This document shows, in pieces, positions 46,251-56,209 of a stretch of 64,000 nt of DNA. A model generated the notes under the pieces. It made no database searches. It worked only from the letters and a program-made list of their open reading frames with translations, and was not told where the DNA came from. A program made the translations under genes and the position numbers. This stretch comes from Haloplasma contractile SSD-17B (GTDB lineage Bacteria > Bacillota_I > Bacilli_A > Haloplasmatales > Haloplasmataceae), in NCBI RefSeq assembly GCF_000215935.2, contig NZ_AFNU02000002.1:248001-312000 (forward strand), read 5' to 3'. Within the stretch, counting starts at the first letter, position 1. The number at the start of each line of letters is the position of its first letter.

Positions 46251-47780
46251 CTACTTACCTAATAGTGATGATGCAAAATCTCTCATTGATTCTGCAATTA
46301 GTTTTTGTATTTCTTCTTTTGATACCGATGCCTGTTCTTGACTACCTGTATTACGTTCAATGGCTACACTAATACCGTCAAATAAGTTTGTCATACGTCC
46401 TAAGAATAAGGAACCTTTACCAATAATCATTGCGCGATTAATAGTAGTATCCGTTGTTAATTGATTATATAAATGACCACAGTACGGAACCCCTGAAGGA
46501 ATGTGACCTTGAGTCGGAGCCCATCCAATCATACCATGTTGATCTACGAAATTCATAATTTCTTTACGTTCAATCTCTTTATTCATTACAGCAAGCGCAC
46601 CAATCATCTTATAGTTTGATAAAGGTACATCTCCTGCTCCCGCTAATGAGGTTAAATCAGGGTTTTGCATTTCTACAGAATATTTATCAACATCTGTTAA
46701 TTGTAAGTTATTACGCTTTAATGGTTCTTCAACTAGTGCTTTGATTACAACCTGAGGACTTGATCCTGTTCCTACTTTATGTGTCCCCACTATATCCGTG
46801 CGAATTGTAGGAGACACACCATCATCTTTAGAAACTAGCAACGCAAACGTACCCAATACATCTTCAAGGATCGGATAACCTTTCTTCACATGGTCACGAC
46901 CATTCATACCAAGCTTAGCTGTAGCACCGCCGGCAACTACTACTACATGGTCATAAACACCTGACTCGACTAAAGATGCTGCATGAATTAATGTATGGGT
47001 GGGCGCTGCGCAAAATGCACGAATGTCACATCCACCAGCATTTTTTATTCCTGCCATCTCTGCAATGGCTTTAGCAAAGTTACCACCACCGCGTTGGTTC
47101 ATATCGCCACATGCTTCTTCACTACACTCCATAACATAACCAATCTGATCAACATCAACTTTGTTTTGAGCTAGTAAGTGCTTTAATGCTACAACAGATG
47201 AAGCTTTTACAATTAGGTTCTCAATCATAACATGACTTGATAAGTTTTGATCGATGTCGTGTGCTTTCTTCACACATCCTACTAGTTTAGAGTTAAAGTA
47301 AATTCCTTCAGCTCCATTTTCAACTGCTTCATCGATCTTTTTTTGTTCTGAACCCTTACCTTCTAGGAGTTTGATCTCATCCTCTGTTTTTAAAGGATGA
47401 TTTTTATACGATTCTAATGTTTGATTTAAGAACGATTCTTCAATTAACACAAGATTAAATGCATCCGCACATTTTATAAGTAGAATAAAATCATCTTCAG
47501 GCATTATTTCACCAAATTGTCCATATCGACTACCTTCTTTGTAGTCAGCAGTACAAAATGGTTTTTCATACTCTTTTAATGCATCAGGATGTAGATTCCC
47601 GATGTAAACCTGATTGGGTAGGTAGTTTACTACCTCATCATATGACCTTAGATTTTCTTTTAAATTTATTATGTAGTCGCTGTCTTTTTTTGTGGTTGTT
47701 TGCGTTGTTCCTAAATGTTCTAAGAAGTTAGGGGTATGAATTAATGAATACCCAGCTCCTTTTAGTACTGCCTTAGTCAT
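46251..47780 (-). CDS. grdC: Glycine reductase complex component C, beta subunit GrdC
   Basis: 509 residues of the FabH/thiolase-like GrdC family. The active-site region is EACGDMNQRGGGNFAKAIAE with an invariant Cys and GGCDIRAFCAAPTHTLIHAA, where the Cys forms the thioester. GWAPTQGHIPSGVPYCGHLY near the end is conserved. Normal length. It is separated from grdB by a strong hairpin and T run (see terminator at 47795), and coupled to grdD. AGGAGGG site. Confidence 0.94.
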   Translation of the reverse strand: MTKAVLKGAGYSLIHTPNFLEHLGTTQTTTKKDSDYIINLKENLRSYDEVVNYLPNQVYIGNLHPDALKEYEKPFCTADYKEGSRYGQFGEIMPEDDFILLIKCADAFNLVLIEESFLNQTLESYKNHPLKTEDEIKLLEGKGSEQKKIDEAVENGAEGIYFNSKLVGCVKKAHDIDQNLSSHVMIENLIVKASSVVALKHLLAQNKVDVDQIGYVMECSEEACGDMNQRGGGNFAKAIAEMAGIKNAGGCDIRAFCAAPTHTLIHAASLVESGVYDHVVVVAGGATAKLGMNGRDHVKKGYPILEDVLGTFALLVSKDDGVSPTIRTDIVGTHKVGTGSSPQVVIKALVEEPLKRNNLQLTDVDKYSVEMQNPDLTSLAGAGDVPLSNYKMIGALAVMNKEIERKEIMNFVDQHGMIGWAPTQGHIPSGVPYCGHLYNQLTTDTTINRAMIIGKGSLFLGRMTNLFDGISVAIERNTGSQEQASVSKEEIQKLIAESMRDFASSLLGK

Positions 47781-47794
47781 GTTATCCCTCCTGT

Positions 47795-47820
47795 AAAAAA
47801 GGGGTGACGTGTCACCCCCT
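47795..47820 (-). terminator. Internal (partial) terminator between grdB and grdC
   Basis: GGGGGTGAC/GTCACCCC stem followed by T6, a full intrinsic-terminator signature, yet grdC starts only ~15 bases later. It should attenuate grdCD relative to grdEAB, or end most messages here. Confidence 0.75.
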
Positions 47821-47825
47821 AGATT

Positions 47826-49130
47826 TTATTGAAATACAGTCTGCCCATCGATTTCAGTCGTTAAAGCAGTTAATGCCTTTTCAACTATCTTATGGCGAAG
47901 TTTATATTCATCGTTAATATTAAGTTTAGGATCTCCTAATGGATGTGGTATGGCAACTGCCGGTACGATACGGTTTGCCCCCACTGTTTTTGAGATTGGA
48001 ACAATTGTACAAATATGCACAACTGGAATACCAGTTGCTTCAATACCTTTAACCATCGTTGCACCGCAACGAGTACAGGTACCTCAGGTACTAGTTAAGA
48101 TTACTGCATCAACACCATCTTTGACTAATTGTGCTGCAATCTCTTCAGAATATGCTTTTGAACTCTTAACGGCAGTTCCGTTTCCTGTCGTCGAATAGAA
48201 GTATGGATGGATTGAACCAATCACACCTTGTTTCTCTAAATCACTTAAGACATCTAAAGGTACTACACGATCTGGCTCTTCATTAGCATAGACAGGGTCA
48301 TACCCTCCATGAGCTGTTTCATAGTCTTTTCCAGTTAAGTTATTAACTTGACTAATATCATATGTACCATACTTAGAAGCCGATGATGACTCTATGCGAT
48401 CAGGGTTTCCTTTTGGTACAATTCCACCTGATGTTACCAAAGCAATACGTGCTTTCGATAAGTCTTGTATAGCTTTACCAGGTTCTACACGATCAAATTC
48501 TGGCATTGGATATTCTGTTTCGAAGTCTTCACCGTTTAATTTCTTAACAAGCATGTCAACAGCACGTTCTGCACCAATTTTCTCGGCAAAGTAATTCTTA
48601 CGAATTCCACGCAGCATGTATCCTTCCGTCTCCGGTTCTAATACCTCTTCACCTTTTGCAAGTTTTAACCCTAGTGCAGCTAATTTCGGAAGAGCTTTAC
48701 GCATTCCTGTTGCTGCATTCGCTGTTTCAATAATATATACTTCTTTCTTAAACATATCAGCACCAGGATTTTCAATATACATCCCAGTTACAGATGGTAT
48801 ATTTAATTTGTCTTGAACGACTTTTGAAATCGTTCCACAAGCAGTTCCATAACGACCAGCATTAAATGCAGGTCCTGCTATGAATACATCTGCCTCGTAC
48901 TCTTTCATTAAATCAATAATCGTCTTAGTTGCCTCTTCTGTATGTTCATTAAAATAAGAATCACCACAAACTACAGTTGCGACTATTTCTGCTTCACCCT
49001 TAAATGCACGATTTAGTCCTAGACCAGGACCAACAGCACCTTCTCTTATCTCAGGGGTAACATGTGCCATCTCTTCTCCACCGATATTTGCAAAGAATTG
49101 ATTAATATAGTGGATTACCTTGTATGCCAT
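47826..49130 (-). CDS. grdB: Glycine reductase component B, selenoprotein GrdB (in-frame UGA = Sec)
   Basis: 434 residues when UGA at 48086-48084 is read as selenocysteine. It is the substrate-binding selenoprotein PB, taking glycine with the GrdE-derived subunits. The start AYKVIHYINQFFANIGGEEM is typical; the active site reads STUGTCTRCGATM with Sec then Cys three residues later. Without Sec the gene appears as two frames (48084-49211 and 47826-48056). The ATG at 49130 behind AGGAGGG is used; the longer frame to 49211 is rejected. A hairpin suited as SECIS follows the UGA. Confidence 0.95.
48057..48071 (-). promoter_or_regulatory. grdB SECIS-like hairpin
   Basis: CGUUGC GGU GCAACG, a 6-bp perfect stem with GGU loop, starting 13 bases after the UGA, matches the spacing and the GU-bearing loop of bacterial SECIS elements bound by SelB. 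Confidence 0.7.
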
Positions 49131-49282
49131 AAATTTCCCTCCTTTGCCCATCTTTTGATTTATACTCGATCTATTATTTTTTATTTCTAAAATAAATTGT
49201 GTAAAACTCAATACTTATTAAACTATCTTTTTTAAAAGACTCAACCTGAGCCTTTTTATGCTATGTTTGAAAAATCAAAGAA

Positions 49283-49762
49283 TTATTTATTAAACTGAGA
49301 GTGTTCGTTACGGATTTCTGTTATTTCGTTTGTAATATCATCCACATCTAAAACCATTTCCATCATACCAATTTGCTCTTCATAGATTTCTGGTTTACAT
49401 GCTTCTTTGAATGTTGGCTCAACGGCATGGTATACACCTAACCCTAAGCTAACATCAGTAAGACATCCTGCATAAGTAGGATCTCCCACTGTCACTGTTT
49501 CTGCTGCTAGTCCTGTTAATTCACCTTCTGCAGCTCCAAATACTACAATGATATTTTCAGCTCCGTGTTCCTCAGTTAAATCTTTAATTCTTTTTTGATT
49601 TTCTAAATCCATAGCTCCTGCAGCCGTTCAGACAAAACACTCCGTTGTCGCGAACACTACCTCACTTCCAGGAATATGTTCTACGACTGCTCTTAATGAT
49701 TCACCAGGTATACCATCACGGTCACCGATCAAAATGTATTTTTTATTTTCAAATACACTCAT
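49283..49762 (-). CDS. grdA: Glycine reductase component A, selenoprotein GrdA (in-frame UGA = Sec)
   Basis: 159 residues when UGA at 49630-49628 is read as Sec. GrdA carries the selenol that reduces the Schiff-base glycine bound to protein B and forms carboxymethyl-selenoether. The start is [20 protein letters not shown]; the Sec motif reads [19 protein letters not shown]; then [20 protein letters not shown]. The reduced 109-codon frame from 49612 is only the part after Sec. AGGAGG lies before the ATG at 49762. It is between grdE and grdB. Confidence 0.96.
49592..49627 (-). promoter_or_regulatory. Possible grdA SECIS region
   Basis: After UGA, a GGCU GCAGG AGCU mini-hairpin starts at once, and GAUUU AGA AAAUC forms a 5-bp stem 18 bases on. 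Neither is as good as the grdB element; the real SECIS fold is uncertain. Confidence 0.35.
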
Positions 49763-49790
49763 GTTAATTCCTCCTTTATATTTTATTATT

Positions 49791-51077
49791 TTATAAACTC
49801 TTTGCTGTTAACCTATTAAATCCTAATTCATTAGTTGCACCAGTGATTGCTTGAATTTCAACTTCTATTGAACCATCATTACGAAGTGATCCATCAAATC
49901 CTCCAGCAATCTTATTGATATAATCATCTGTACCAATAATTTGATCCATTTTCGGTAAAACAATAACTTGATTAGCATTACCGCCCGTTACAACGGCATT
50001 CGCCCTTAAATCTGCATCAGCAAGTGATTGACTAAGTCCGTCACGACCTGCATACTCATCTGTAACGATTACCGTTTTAATTCCTGCTTTTTCAATCTTC
50101 TTACAGTTCATAATTAAGTCAGTATCTGGATTACCAAATCCTTCTTGCGAGATAATCACACCATCAAGCCCTAAGAACTCTGCTAATTTTGTTGTAAAGT
50201 TTGAAGAACGTTCTTTATCGGCTAAGTATACATTTTCGTTTGTAATAATTGCTCCCATGAAATTTATGTCTTTTCCATGACGCTTAAATAAATTTTGAAT
50301 TATTGGATTGTTTAAGTGGTGATACGTTGTGTTTTTATCACATGCAGACACGCAGTTTCCACTAATAATTGCACCGTCCATTATTTCAGTTGGATACATG
50401 ATTGTTGGTATAATTTGCTTAGCATCTACACCATATACATATGTATCATGTAGTAATCCTTGTGTTTGAAGCATATAAATATAACCTACTTTAGGTAAGT
50501 CAGGATATTCCTTTTGTTGATCTAGAAGTGGCTTTGTTTCAAACTCCTTAACTTCATCCGGTTCCATATCCTTTGCTACTTCACCTACATATGTAGCGAT
50601 TTTTAAACCAGCCATACGAGCAGCAGCTTCATATTCGTATTGATTTAGGTCTTCCTCTGGTTCAATGACCATACACACATTATTTAATTTAGAAAATGGT
50701 GTATAATCTGCCCCAGGTCCACTCATGTCTATGATTCCCTCTTGGAAACCAACAATTTTACCACATGTAACGATTGCCGCTCCTTTTAAAACGTGAGTAC
50801 GACCAGTTCCTACTGTATCTACCTTTCCTATAACTCCTGGAAAGATTGTTCCTTTGCCACTTACTTTAACACGTGGCTCAATAACATCTTTAACTGGTGT
50901 AATTCGTTTGCTTTCACCTGGTCTAGCAAGTTCAATTGATACGTTTTTAATACGTTCATCTTCAAGTACAATGTTCTTAATTTCTTCTTCATTGACATAT
51001 AGAATATGATTCTCTACCTTAGTCTCGTTGCCAAGTTTGACATCATTTATGAAGACATTACCAATTTCAAGTTTCAT
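49791..51077 (-). CDS. grdE: Glycine reductase component B, proprotein GrdE
   Basis: 428 residues, the precursor of the 22 and 25 kDa subunits of selenoprotein B. In the family it is cleaved before a conserved Cys that becomes a pyruvoyl group used to bind glycine; the expected segment is IISGNCVSACDKNTTYHH. Other conserved stretches are GVIGKVDTVGTGRTHVLKG and GNPDTDLIMNCKKIEKAG. It is the first grd gene, preceded by ~220 bases with no conserved riboswitch that I can see. AAGGAGGG site. Confidence 0.95.
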   Translation of the reverse strand: MKLEIGNVFINDVKLGNETKVENHILYVNEEEIKNIVLEDERIKNVSIELARPGESKRITPVKDVIEPRVKVSGKGTIFPGVIGKVDTVGTGRTHVLKGAAIVTCGKIVGFQEGIIDMSGPGADYTPFSKLNNVCMVIEPEEDLNQYEYEAAARMAGLKIATYVGEVAKDMEPDEVKEFETKPLLDQQKEYPDLPKVGYIYMLQTQGLLHDTYVYGVDAKQIIPTIMYPTEIMDGAIISGNCVSACDKNTTYHHLNNPIIQNLFKRHGKDINFMGAIITNENVYLADKERSSNFTTKLAEFLGLDGVIISQEGFGNPDTDLIMNCKKIEKAGIKTVIVTDEYAGRDGLSQSLADADLRANAVVTGGNANQVIVLPKMDQIIGTDDYINKIAGGFDGSLRNDGSIEVEIQAITGATNELGFNRLTAKSL

Positions 51078-51306
51078 ATTATCCCTCCTTCTGAGAAGTA
51101 GTATTCTTTTTCTTATTATTTTTGTAGTATTTGAATTAAGACTTGTTTTATACTAGGTCTTTATATTCAACAGATAGTTCTTGTTATCCCTTTAGTGTTA
51201 CATAAAATTCTTGCCCTTGGTCTTTATGGGGTAAGTTATACTTAGTAGTTAGTTTAATACTCTAAACTTATTTTCTTATTCTGTTTCATGATCTACCTAT
51301 CTTGAT
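51078..51306. other. Intergenic region upstream of grdE
   Basis: About 230 bases between trxA and grdE, longer than the other gaps of the island. A possible TATAAA -10 lies near 51150. I looked for a glycine riboswitch core and do not see one. Confidence 0.4.
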
Positions 51307-51621
51307 TTATCGGTATTTTTTAATCATCGCCTCTATACTTTCCTTTGAAGCATTTTCCTTTGTAACCTCGTCAATCTTTTCTCCATCTTTATATAGGGAG
51401 ATATTTGGTAAACCCATAATACGCTGTTTAATTGCAAGTCTCCGTGCTTTAGATGTATTCAATTTACAAAACTTAACATCAGCATACGACTCTGATAGCG
51501 CTTCCACTTCTGGCATTAAAGCTTTACATGGTTCACAACTTTCATTCCAGTAGTCTACTAATACTAAACCACTTGCCTCTTGAACTTCATTTTCGAAATT
51601 TTCTTTGTCTAAAATAATCAT
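51307..51621 (-). CDS. trxA: Thioredoxin (glycine-reductase associated)
   Basis: 104-residue thioredoxin fold with active site [19 protein letters not shown]. The CEPC motif, in place of WCGPC, is of the type found next to glycine reductase genes, where thioredoxin re-reduces selenoprotein A. Cis-Pro region [13 protein letters not shown]. Start ATG behind AAGGAGG, directly after trxB (one-base gap). Confidence 0.92.
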   Translation of the reverse strand: MIILDKENFENEVQEASGLVLVDYWNESCEPCKALMPEVEALSESYADVKFCKLNTSKARRLAIKQRIMGLPNISLYKDGEKIDEVTKENASKESIEAMIKKYR

Positions 51622-51622
51622 A

Positions 51623-52567
51623 TTATTCCTCCTTAAATTTATCTTCTATATATTTTTCTGCTTGCACAGCTGCAATAGCTCCATCAGCAGTTGCAGTTAC
51701 GACCTGACGCAATGATTTAATACGAATATCCCCAGCTGCATAGACACCCTCTATGTTTGTTTTCATATTATCATCTGTTTTAATGTAACCCCAGTCCATT
51801 TCAAATAAACCTTCAAACAACGAAGAATTAGGCGTGTAACCAACAAATGGAAATACTCCAAATGTTCCGTCTTCTTCATCTGCAAAATATTCTGTTACTT
51901 CATTTGTTTTTCGGTTTTCAAATACAATTGATTCTACAATTCCATCGCCTTTGATCTCGTTAACAACTGTATCCCACATAAAGTGGATTTTTTCATTCTT
52001 AAATGCTTTTTCCTGAATTGACTTTGCGGCTCTTAACTCATCTCTTCTATGAACAACAGTTACTTTTCTCGCAAATTTAGTTAAATACATACCTTCTTCA
52101 ACTGCTGTGTCGCCTCCACCAATTACAAACACTTCTAAGTCTGTAAAAAAGTCAGCGTCACAAGTTGCACAGTACGAAACACCTTTACCAATTAACTTAT
52201 TTTCACCAGGACAACCAATTTTTCTTGGGTTTGCACCAGTCGCAATAATTACCGCTTTTGCATGGTATTCATTTTCTTGACTTTTTACTATCTTTATATC
52301 CCCTGAAAAATCAACAGAAAGAATGCAATCACGTATAATTTCTGCACCAAATTGTTTGGCTTGATCTACCATTTTTTCAATTAACTTTGGCCCCGTATCA
52401 TTGGGTGATCCTGGGTAGTTTGCTACTTCATGAGTAATTGCAATTTGCCCACCTGGATTTGATTTATCCACGAGTACTGTATCCATTTTAGCACGTGCTG
52501 AGTAAAGTGCAGATGTGAGTCCTGCAGGACCCGCCCCAATAATTAAAACATCACATTCTCTTACCAT
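51623..52567 (-). CDS. trxB: Thioredoxin reductase
   Basis: 314 residues. FAD motif [20 protein letters not shown], redox CATC in [18 protein letters not shown] motif [14 protein letters not shown] and final GVYAAGDIR. It passes electrons from NAD(P)H to the thioredoxin next to it and so to glycine reductase. CGGAGG site. Tightly packed with trxA. Confidence 0.95.
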   Translation of the reverse strand: MVRECDVLIIGAGPAGLTSALYSARAKMDTVLVDKSNPGGQIAITHEVANYPGSPNDTGPKLIEKMVDQAKQFGAEIIRDCILSVDFSGDIKIVKSQENEYHAKAVIIATGANPRKIGCPGENKLIGKGVSYCATCDADFFTDLEVFVIGGGDTAVEEGMYLTKFARKVTVVHRRDELRAAKSIQEKAFKNEKIHFMWDTVVNEIKGDGIVESIVFENRKTNEVTEYFADEEDGTFGVFPFVGYTPNSSLFEGLFEMDWGYIKTDDNMKTNIEGVYAAGDIRIKSLRQVVTATADGAIAAVQAEKYIEDKFKEE

Positions 52568-52589
52568 TTACCTATCCTCCGTTTCGTAT

Positions 52590-52949
52590 TTATAATGCTT
52601 GTTTTATGATTTCATAATCAACAAACTGTAAGTCATTCATTATGTGATCATCAAATATTCGTTCATCTCGAGTAGATAAACTGTTCCGAACTAATATTAC
52701 GGCATCCTCTATAATTTCAATTGACTGTATGTCTAATGTTTCTGCTTCTTTTATGACAACAGTTTTATAAATTGTTTTATCGGCTAAAAAATTACTCGAT
52801 AAGGGATGTGTCACTAACTGATAGTTCATCTGAATAAGGTCTCTTACTTTTATTAATACATCTAGGTAGTCTTGATCCTCTAGGTATAAAACATTATTTT
52901 TATTATTATGTTTATTTACTAGTGGATTATTTGTTACTACTGTCTTCAT
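52590..52949 (-). CDS. grdX: GrdX protein
   Basis: 119 residues of the GrdX family: starts TNNPLVNKHNNKNNVLYLED and has the conserved QLVTHPLSSN and ETLDIQSIEIIEDAV. GrdX accompanies glycine, sarcosine and betaine reductase operons; its role is unknown. Its ATG overlaps the selB stop (TAATG), so it is translated from the selB message, which ties the Sec machinery to the grd genes. Confidence 0.9.
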   Translation of the reverse strand: MKTVVTNNPLVNKHNNKNNVLYLEDQDYLDVLIKVRDLIQMNYQLVTHPLSSNFLADKTIYKTVVIKEAETLDIQSIEIIEDAVILVRNSLSTRDERIFDDHIMNDLQFVDYEIIKQAL

Positions 52950-54805
52950 TATTTTTTGACCCTACCTTTTTCGGTACGACGTGTATATCCTACTTTATCT
53001 AAATGCTCGAGATATGCAATGATATATTTCCTTGATGAATTGATTAATTCTCTCATATCCTTAATATCTAAAACATCATGATTTTTGAAAAACTGATCGA
53101 GTTGTGATCGTAATTTTTCATATCTCTTTTTAGTTAATACAATGTCTTGCTCTATTTTTATTAACTCTTCCTCTTTAATTAAAGAAAAATATAAACTCTT
53201 AACATTACGTCCTTTAACGTGCTTCATAATATCCTCAAGTTTTGGTGGTTTGAATTCAAACCGCTCTATGTATTTCATTATTAATTCTACCGTCTTTTGC
53301 TCTTCCTTATTATACATGATCGAAAAACGAGCAAGTTTCACTCGGTCATTAATAACTTTAACCTCATCACACAAATTCAAGAATTCATTAAATGCTTTGT
53401 TGCTAATTTCGGCTAATTGAAGTTCTTGTTGACATATTTGACGCTTCATGCCAACTTCATGCGGGTATTGTTTGTGGTAATTTTCTAATAGTAAAATAAT
53501 ATTAGTTTGAAATTCCTTCAGCTTTTCGTTAGTGAGACATGTATGATCGTTAAATATGACTCCATTTTCACGAATTAGATCTCCTACTTCTTCATTAGTA
53601 TGATGAAGTAGATTTAATTTCTGTTTTAGTTCCCCTAATTTAACAAATGGATGATTGTGTACATAATTGACTATTAATGAACGCGAGTCGTTTTCATCAA
53701 ACAGTATTAACGTTTCTTTATAGGACTCATCTTTACGATTTACATATTCTCCAAATATATTAATGATTTCAATTCCAGCAATTGTTTTAATTGGATTTAT
53801 GCGTCGTAATACACCGAGGTCCTTGTTGCTTGCATAGATTGGTTCATCTAGTAAGAGTTGACCATAGACAGTCTCAGCTTCATTTATGTGTTTTCGATTG
53901 AAAAACTTAACACGACATTTAATTTCATTCGCTAAATAGTAGAATTTAACTTCTTCTAAATTCTTAATTGGCTCTTCTAAGTTATGAGACACCTTGATTT
54001 TCACATCTATGATTTTACTAGGGGAAAAGGTATCTTTAGTGGCTATAATTTTACCACGCTTAATATCTTCTTTTTTAACTCCTCCTAGGTTTAGAGCAAC
54101 ACGCATACGCTTAAATGCTTCTTTTCTAGGTTGTTTGAACGATTGAATACCTCTTACTTTTACCTTCTTTTTTGTCGGTAAAATCTCAAGTTCATCAGAT
54201 ACACGGACGACACCTGATAATGAAGAACCTGTTATTACAACACCCTGACCTTTTACATTAAATACACGGTCTATTGGCATTCTAAAAATTTCTTCACTCG
54301 TATCTCGTTCTTTCCTTATATTGTCTTTAATCACACATTTTACATCTTTTGCAGTTTCACTTTTGTATATACTAAACTCTACAATTTTATGTAGATCAAA
54401 CTCTTCTTTTATTAATTGTTTTACTTCCTTTATTCGTTCTTCTGAGACTAAGTCAATTTTTGTTATAACGACAATGACATGTTTAACATTTAGGAACTTA
54501 ATAATTTCCATGTGTTCCCTTGTTTGTGGCATTATTCCATCATCAGCCGCCACCGTCAATAAAATCAAATCGATTCCACAGACACCGGCTAGCATATTCT
54601 TTATTAACTTTTCGTGTCCTGGAACATCGACAATTCCTACCGTGTGTTCATCGTCTAGATTTAAATATGAAAATCCTAGGTTAACTGTAATTCCTCTCTC
54701 TTGTTCTTCCTTTAATGTATCAGTATCAATCCCCGTTAATGCTTTTACAAGTGATGTTTTTCCATGATCAATATGACCTGCTGTTCCAATTACAAGGTTT
54801 CTCAT
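52949..54805 (-). CDS. selB: Selenocysteine-specific elongation factor SelB
   Basis: 618 residues. GTPase domain: GHIDHGKTSLVKALTG, DVPGHEKLI, TKIDLV; EF-Tu-like barrels follow (KVKVRGIQSFKQPRKEAFKR), and the C-terminal ~250 residues are winged helices that bind the SECIS hairpin (ending YLEHLDKVGYTRRTEKGRV). It brings Sec-tRNA to UGA codons of grdA, grdB and selD. The ATG overlaps the selA stop codon TGA (ATGA), which shows UGA acting as stop in the same operon. Confidence 0.96.
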   Translation of the reverse strand: MRNLVIGTAGHIDHGKTSLVKALTGIDTDTLKEEQERGITVNLGFSYLNLDDEHTVGIVDVPGHEKLIKNMLAGVCGIDLILLTVAADDGIMPQTREHMEIIKFLNVKHVIVVITKIDLVSEERIKEVKQLIKEEFDLHKIVEFSIYKSETAKDVKCVIKDNIRKERDTSEEIFRMPIDRVFNVKGQGVVITGSSLSGVVRVSDELEILPTKKKVKVRGIQSFKQPRKEAFKRMRVALNLGGVKKEDIKRGKIIATKDTFSPSKIIDVKIKVSHNLEEPIKNLEEVKFYYLANEIKCRVKFFNRKHINEAETVYGQLLLDEPIYASNKDLGVLRRINPIKTIAGIEIINIFGEYVNRKDESYKETLILFDENDSRSLIVNYVHNHPFVKLGELKQKLNLLHHTNEEVGDLIRENGVIFNDHTCLTNEKLKEFQTNIILLLENYHKQYPHEVGMKRQICQQELQLAEISNKAFNEFLNLCDEVKVINDRVKLARFSIMYNKEEQKTVELIMKYIERFEFKPPKLEDIMKHVKGRNVKSLYFSLIKEEELIKIEQDIVLTKKRYEKLRSQLDQFFKNHDVLDIKDMRELINSSRKYIIAYLEHLDKVGYTRRTEKGRVKK

Positions 54806-56208
54806 TTAAAATCACCTTGCCTCATTAGAGCATCTAAAATGATTTGTTCATCACCTTCACATAGTGTGCGCACATCTATTACATATTGCTCATTATTTAT
54901 ACGTCCTATGACCGGTGTAGTATGTTGTCTCATTATCTTTTCTATATCCTGCGTTGAAAGGTGTTGATGCCTAATTGTTACCCCATAACTCGGTAACTTA
55001 CTAAGCGGTAATGAGCCTCCCCCTACAGTAGAGTCTATGCGAACAACCTCACAATTAACACGGTTTGTAAGCGCTTTTATTTTATCTGATAAATTGTCTG
55101 CAAATTCTCGCAAAGTCTCGGTATTCTTCAAAATCATATTCAATGTTGGAATCGACTGTACTGCTACTAACTCGTCATAATAATCACGTAGTGTCCCTTC
55201 TAAGGCTGCTATTGTCATTTTGCCAACACGAAGTGCACGACATAATGGATGCTGTTTTATTTGGTCAATATATTCTCTTTTACCAACTATGATCCCCGCT
55301 TGTGGACCACCTAGAAGTTTATCACCACTAAATGTGACAATATCGATTCCACTTTGCACTGATTCTTTAACTGTGTTTTCTTTTATTGAATCGTAGGGAC
55401 TAAAGTCAATAAACACACCGCTCCCCAAATCTTCCATTGTTATGATTTTTTGTTCTCTGCATTTATTCGCATTCGCTGCAAGCTCTACAATTTCATCATT
55501 TGAAACATTCTTTGTAAACCCTTGAATTAAATAGTTCGATGGATGTACTTTCAAATACATAGCTGTCTGTTCACTTGTAGCACGTTCATAGTCCTTAACA
55601 TGAGTTCGGTTTGTCGTGCCAACTTCTTTCAAAGATGCACGTGATACTTCTATGATATCTGGTATGCGAAATGATCCTCCGATCTCAACGAGTTCACCTC
55701 TTGATACAACAACCTCTTTATCTTCACAGAATGCTGCTACTGATAGCATAGTTGCTGCTGCATTGTTATTAACCACAAGTGCAGCCTCACTTCCAACTAT
55801 GTTTGCAATCATCCCTTCGACGTGGTCATAGCGACTCCCTCTATTACCTTGTTTTACATTATATTCTAGATTATTATACCCACTACAGACTTTTACTACA
55901 TTATCAATTGCTTGTTTTGATAGCAATGAGCGCCCTAAGTTCGTATGGACAATCGTCCCGGTACCATTTACCACTTTTCGTAAAGAATAGGGGTTCTTTT
56001 GTTCTAATCGATGAATGATTTTATGAACTACAGATTCATAACTTAGTTCAGTAATTGCCTTTTCTCTAATTTGAACTCGTATTTCATTTAATGTTTTTTC
56101 AATCTCATTTTTTACTTCTATTTGAAAAAACTCTCCTATATAGTGATTAATTTGCTTATCATTTAATAATTTTGATACTTGAGGTATTTGTTTATATAAA
56201 GTATTCAT
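54802..56208 (-). CDS. selA: L-seryl-tRNA(Sec) selenium transferase SelA
   Basis: 468 residues, PLP-dependent. Converts Ser-tRNA(Sec) to Sec-tRNA(Sec) with selenophosphate. KVVNGTGTIVHTNLGRSLLS, the PLP-Lys region VTFSGDKLLGGPQAGIIVGK and LPSYGVTIRHQHLS are typical. It starts two bases after the selD stop and ends in ATGA with selB. Ends with TGA, read as stop here. Confidence 0.96.
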   Translation of the reverse strand: MNTLYKQIPQVSKLLNDKQINHYIGEFFQIEVKNEIEKTLNEIRVQIREKAITELSYESVVHKIIHRLEQKNPYSLRKVVNGTGTIVHTNLGRSLLSKQAIDNVVKVCSGYNNLEYNVKQGNRGSRYDHVEGMIANIVGSEAALVVNNNAAATMLSVAAFCEDKEVVVSRGELVEIGGSFRIPDIIEVSRASLKEVGTTNRTHVKDYERATSEQTAMYLKVHPSNYLIQGFTKNVSNDEIVELAANANKCREQKIITMEDLGSGVFIDFSPYDSIKENTVKESVQSGIDIVTFSGDKLLGGPQAGIIVGKREYIDQIKQHPLCRALRVGKMTIAALEGTLRDYYDELVAVQSIPTLNMILKNTETLREFADNLSDKIKALTNRVNCEVVRIDSTVGGGSLPLSKLPSYGVTIRHQHLSTQDIEKIMRQHTTPVIGRINNEQYVIDVRTLCEGDEQIILDALMRQGDFK

Positions 56209-56209
56209 T

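Noticed and set aside
51078-51306. Glycine riboswitch upstream of grdE
   Set aside because: The conserved glycine aptamer cores were looked for and are not present.
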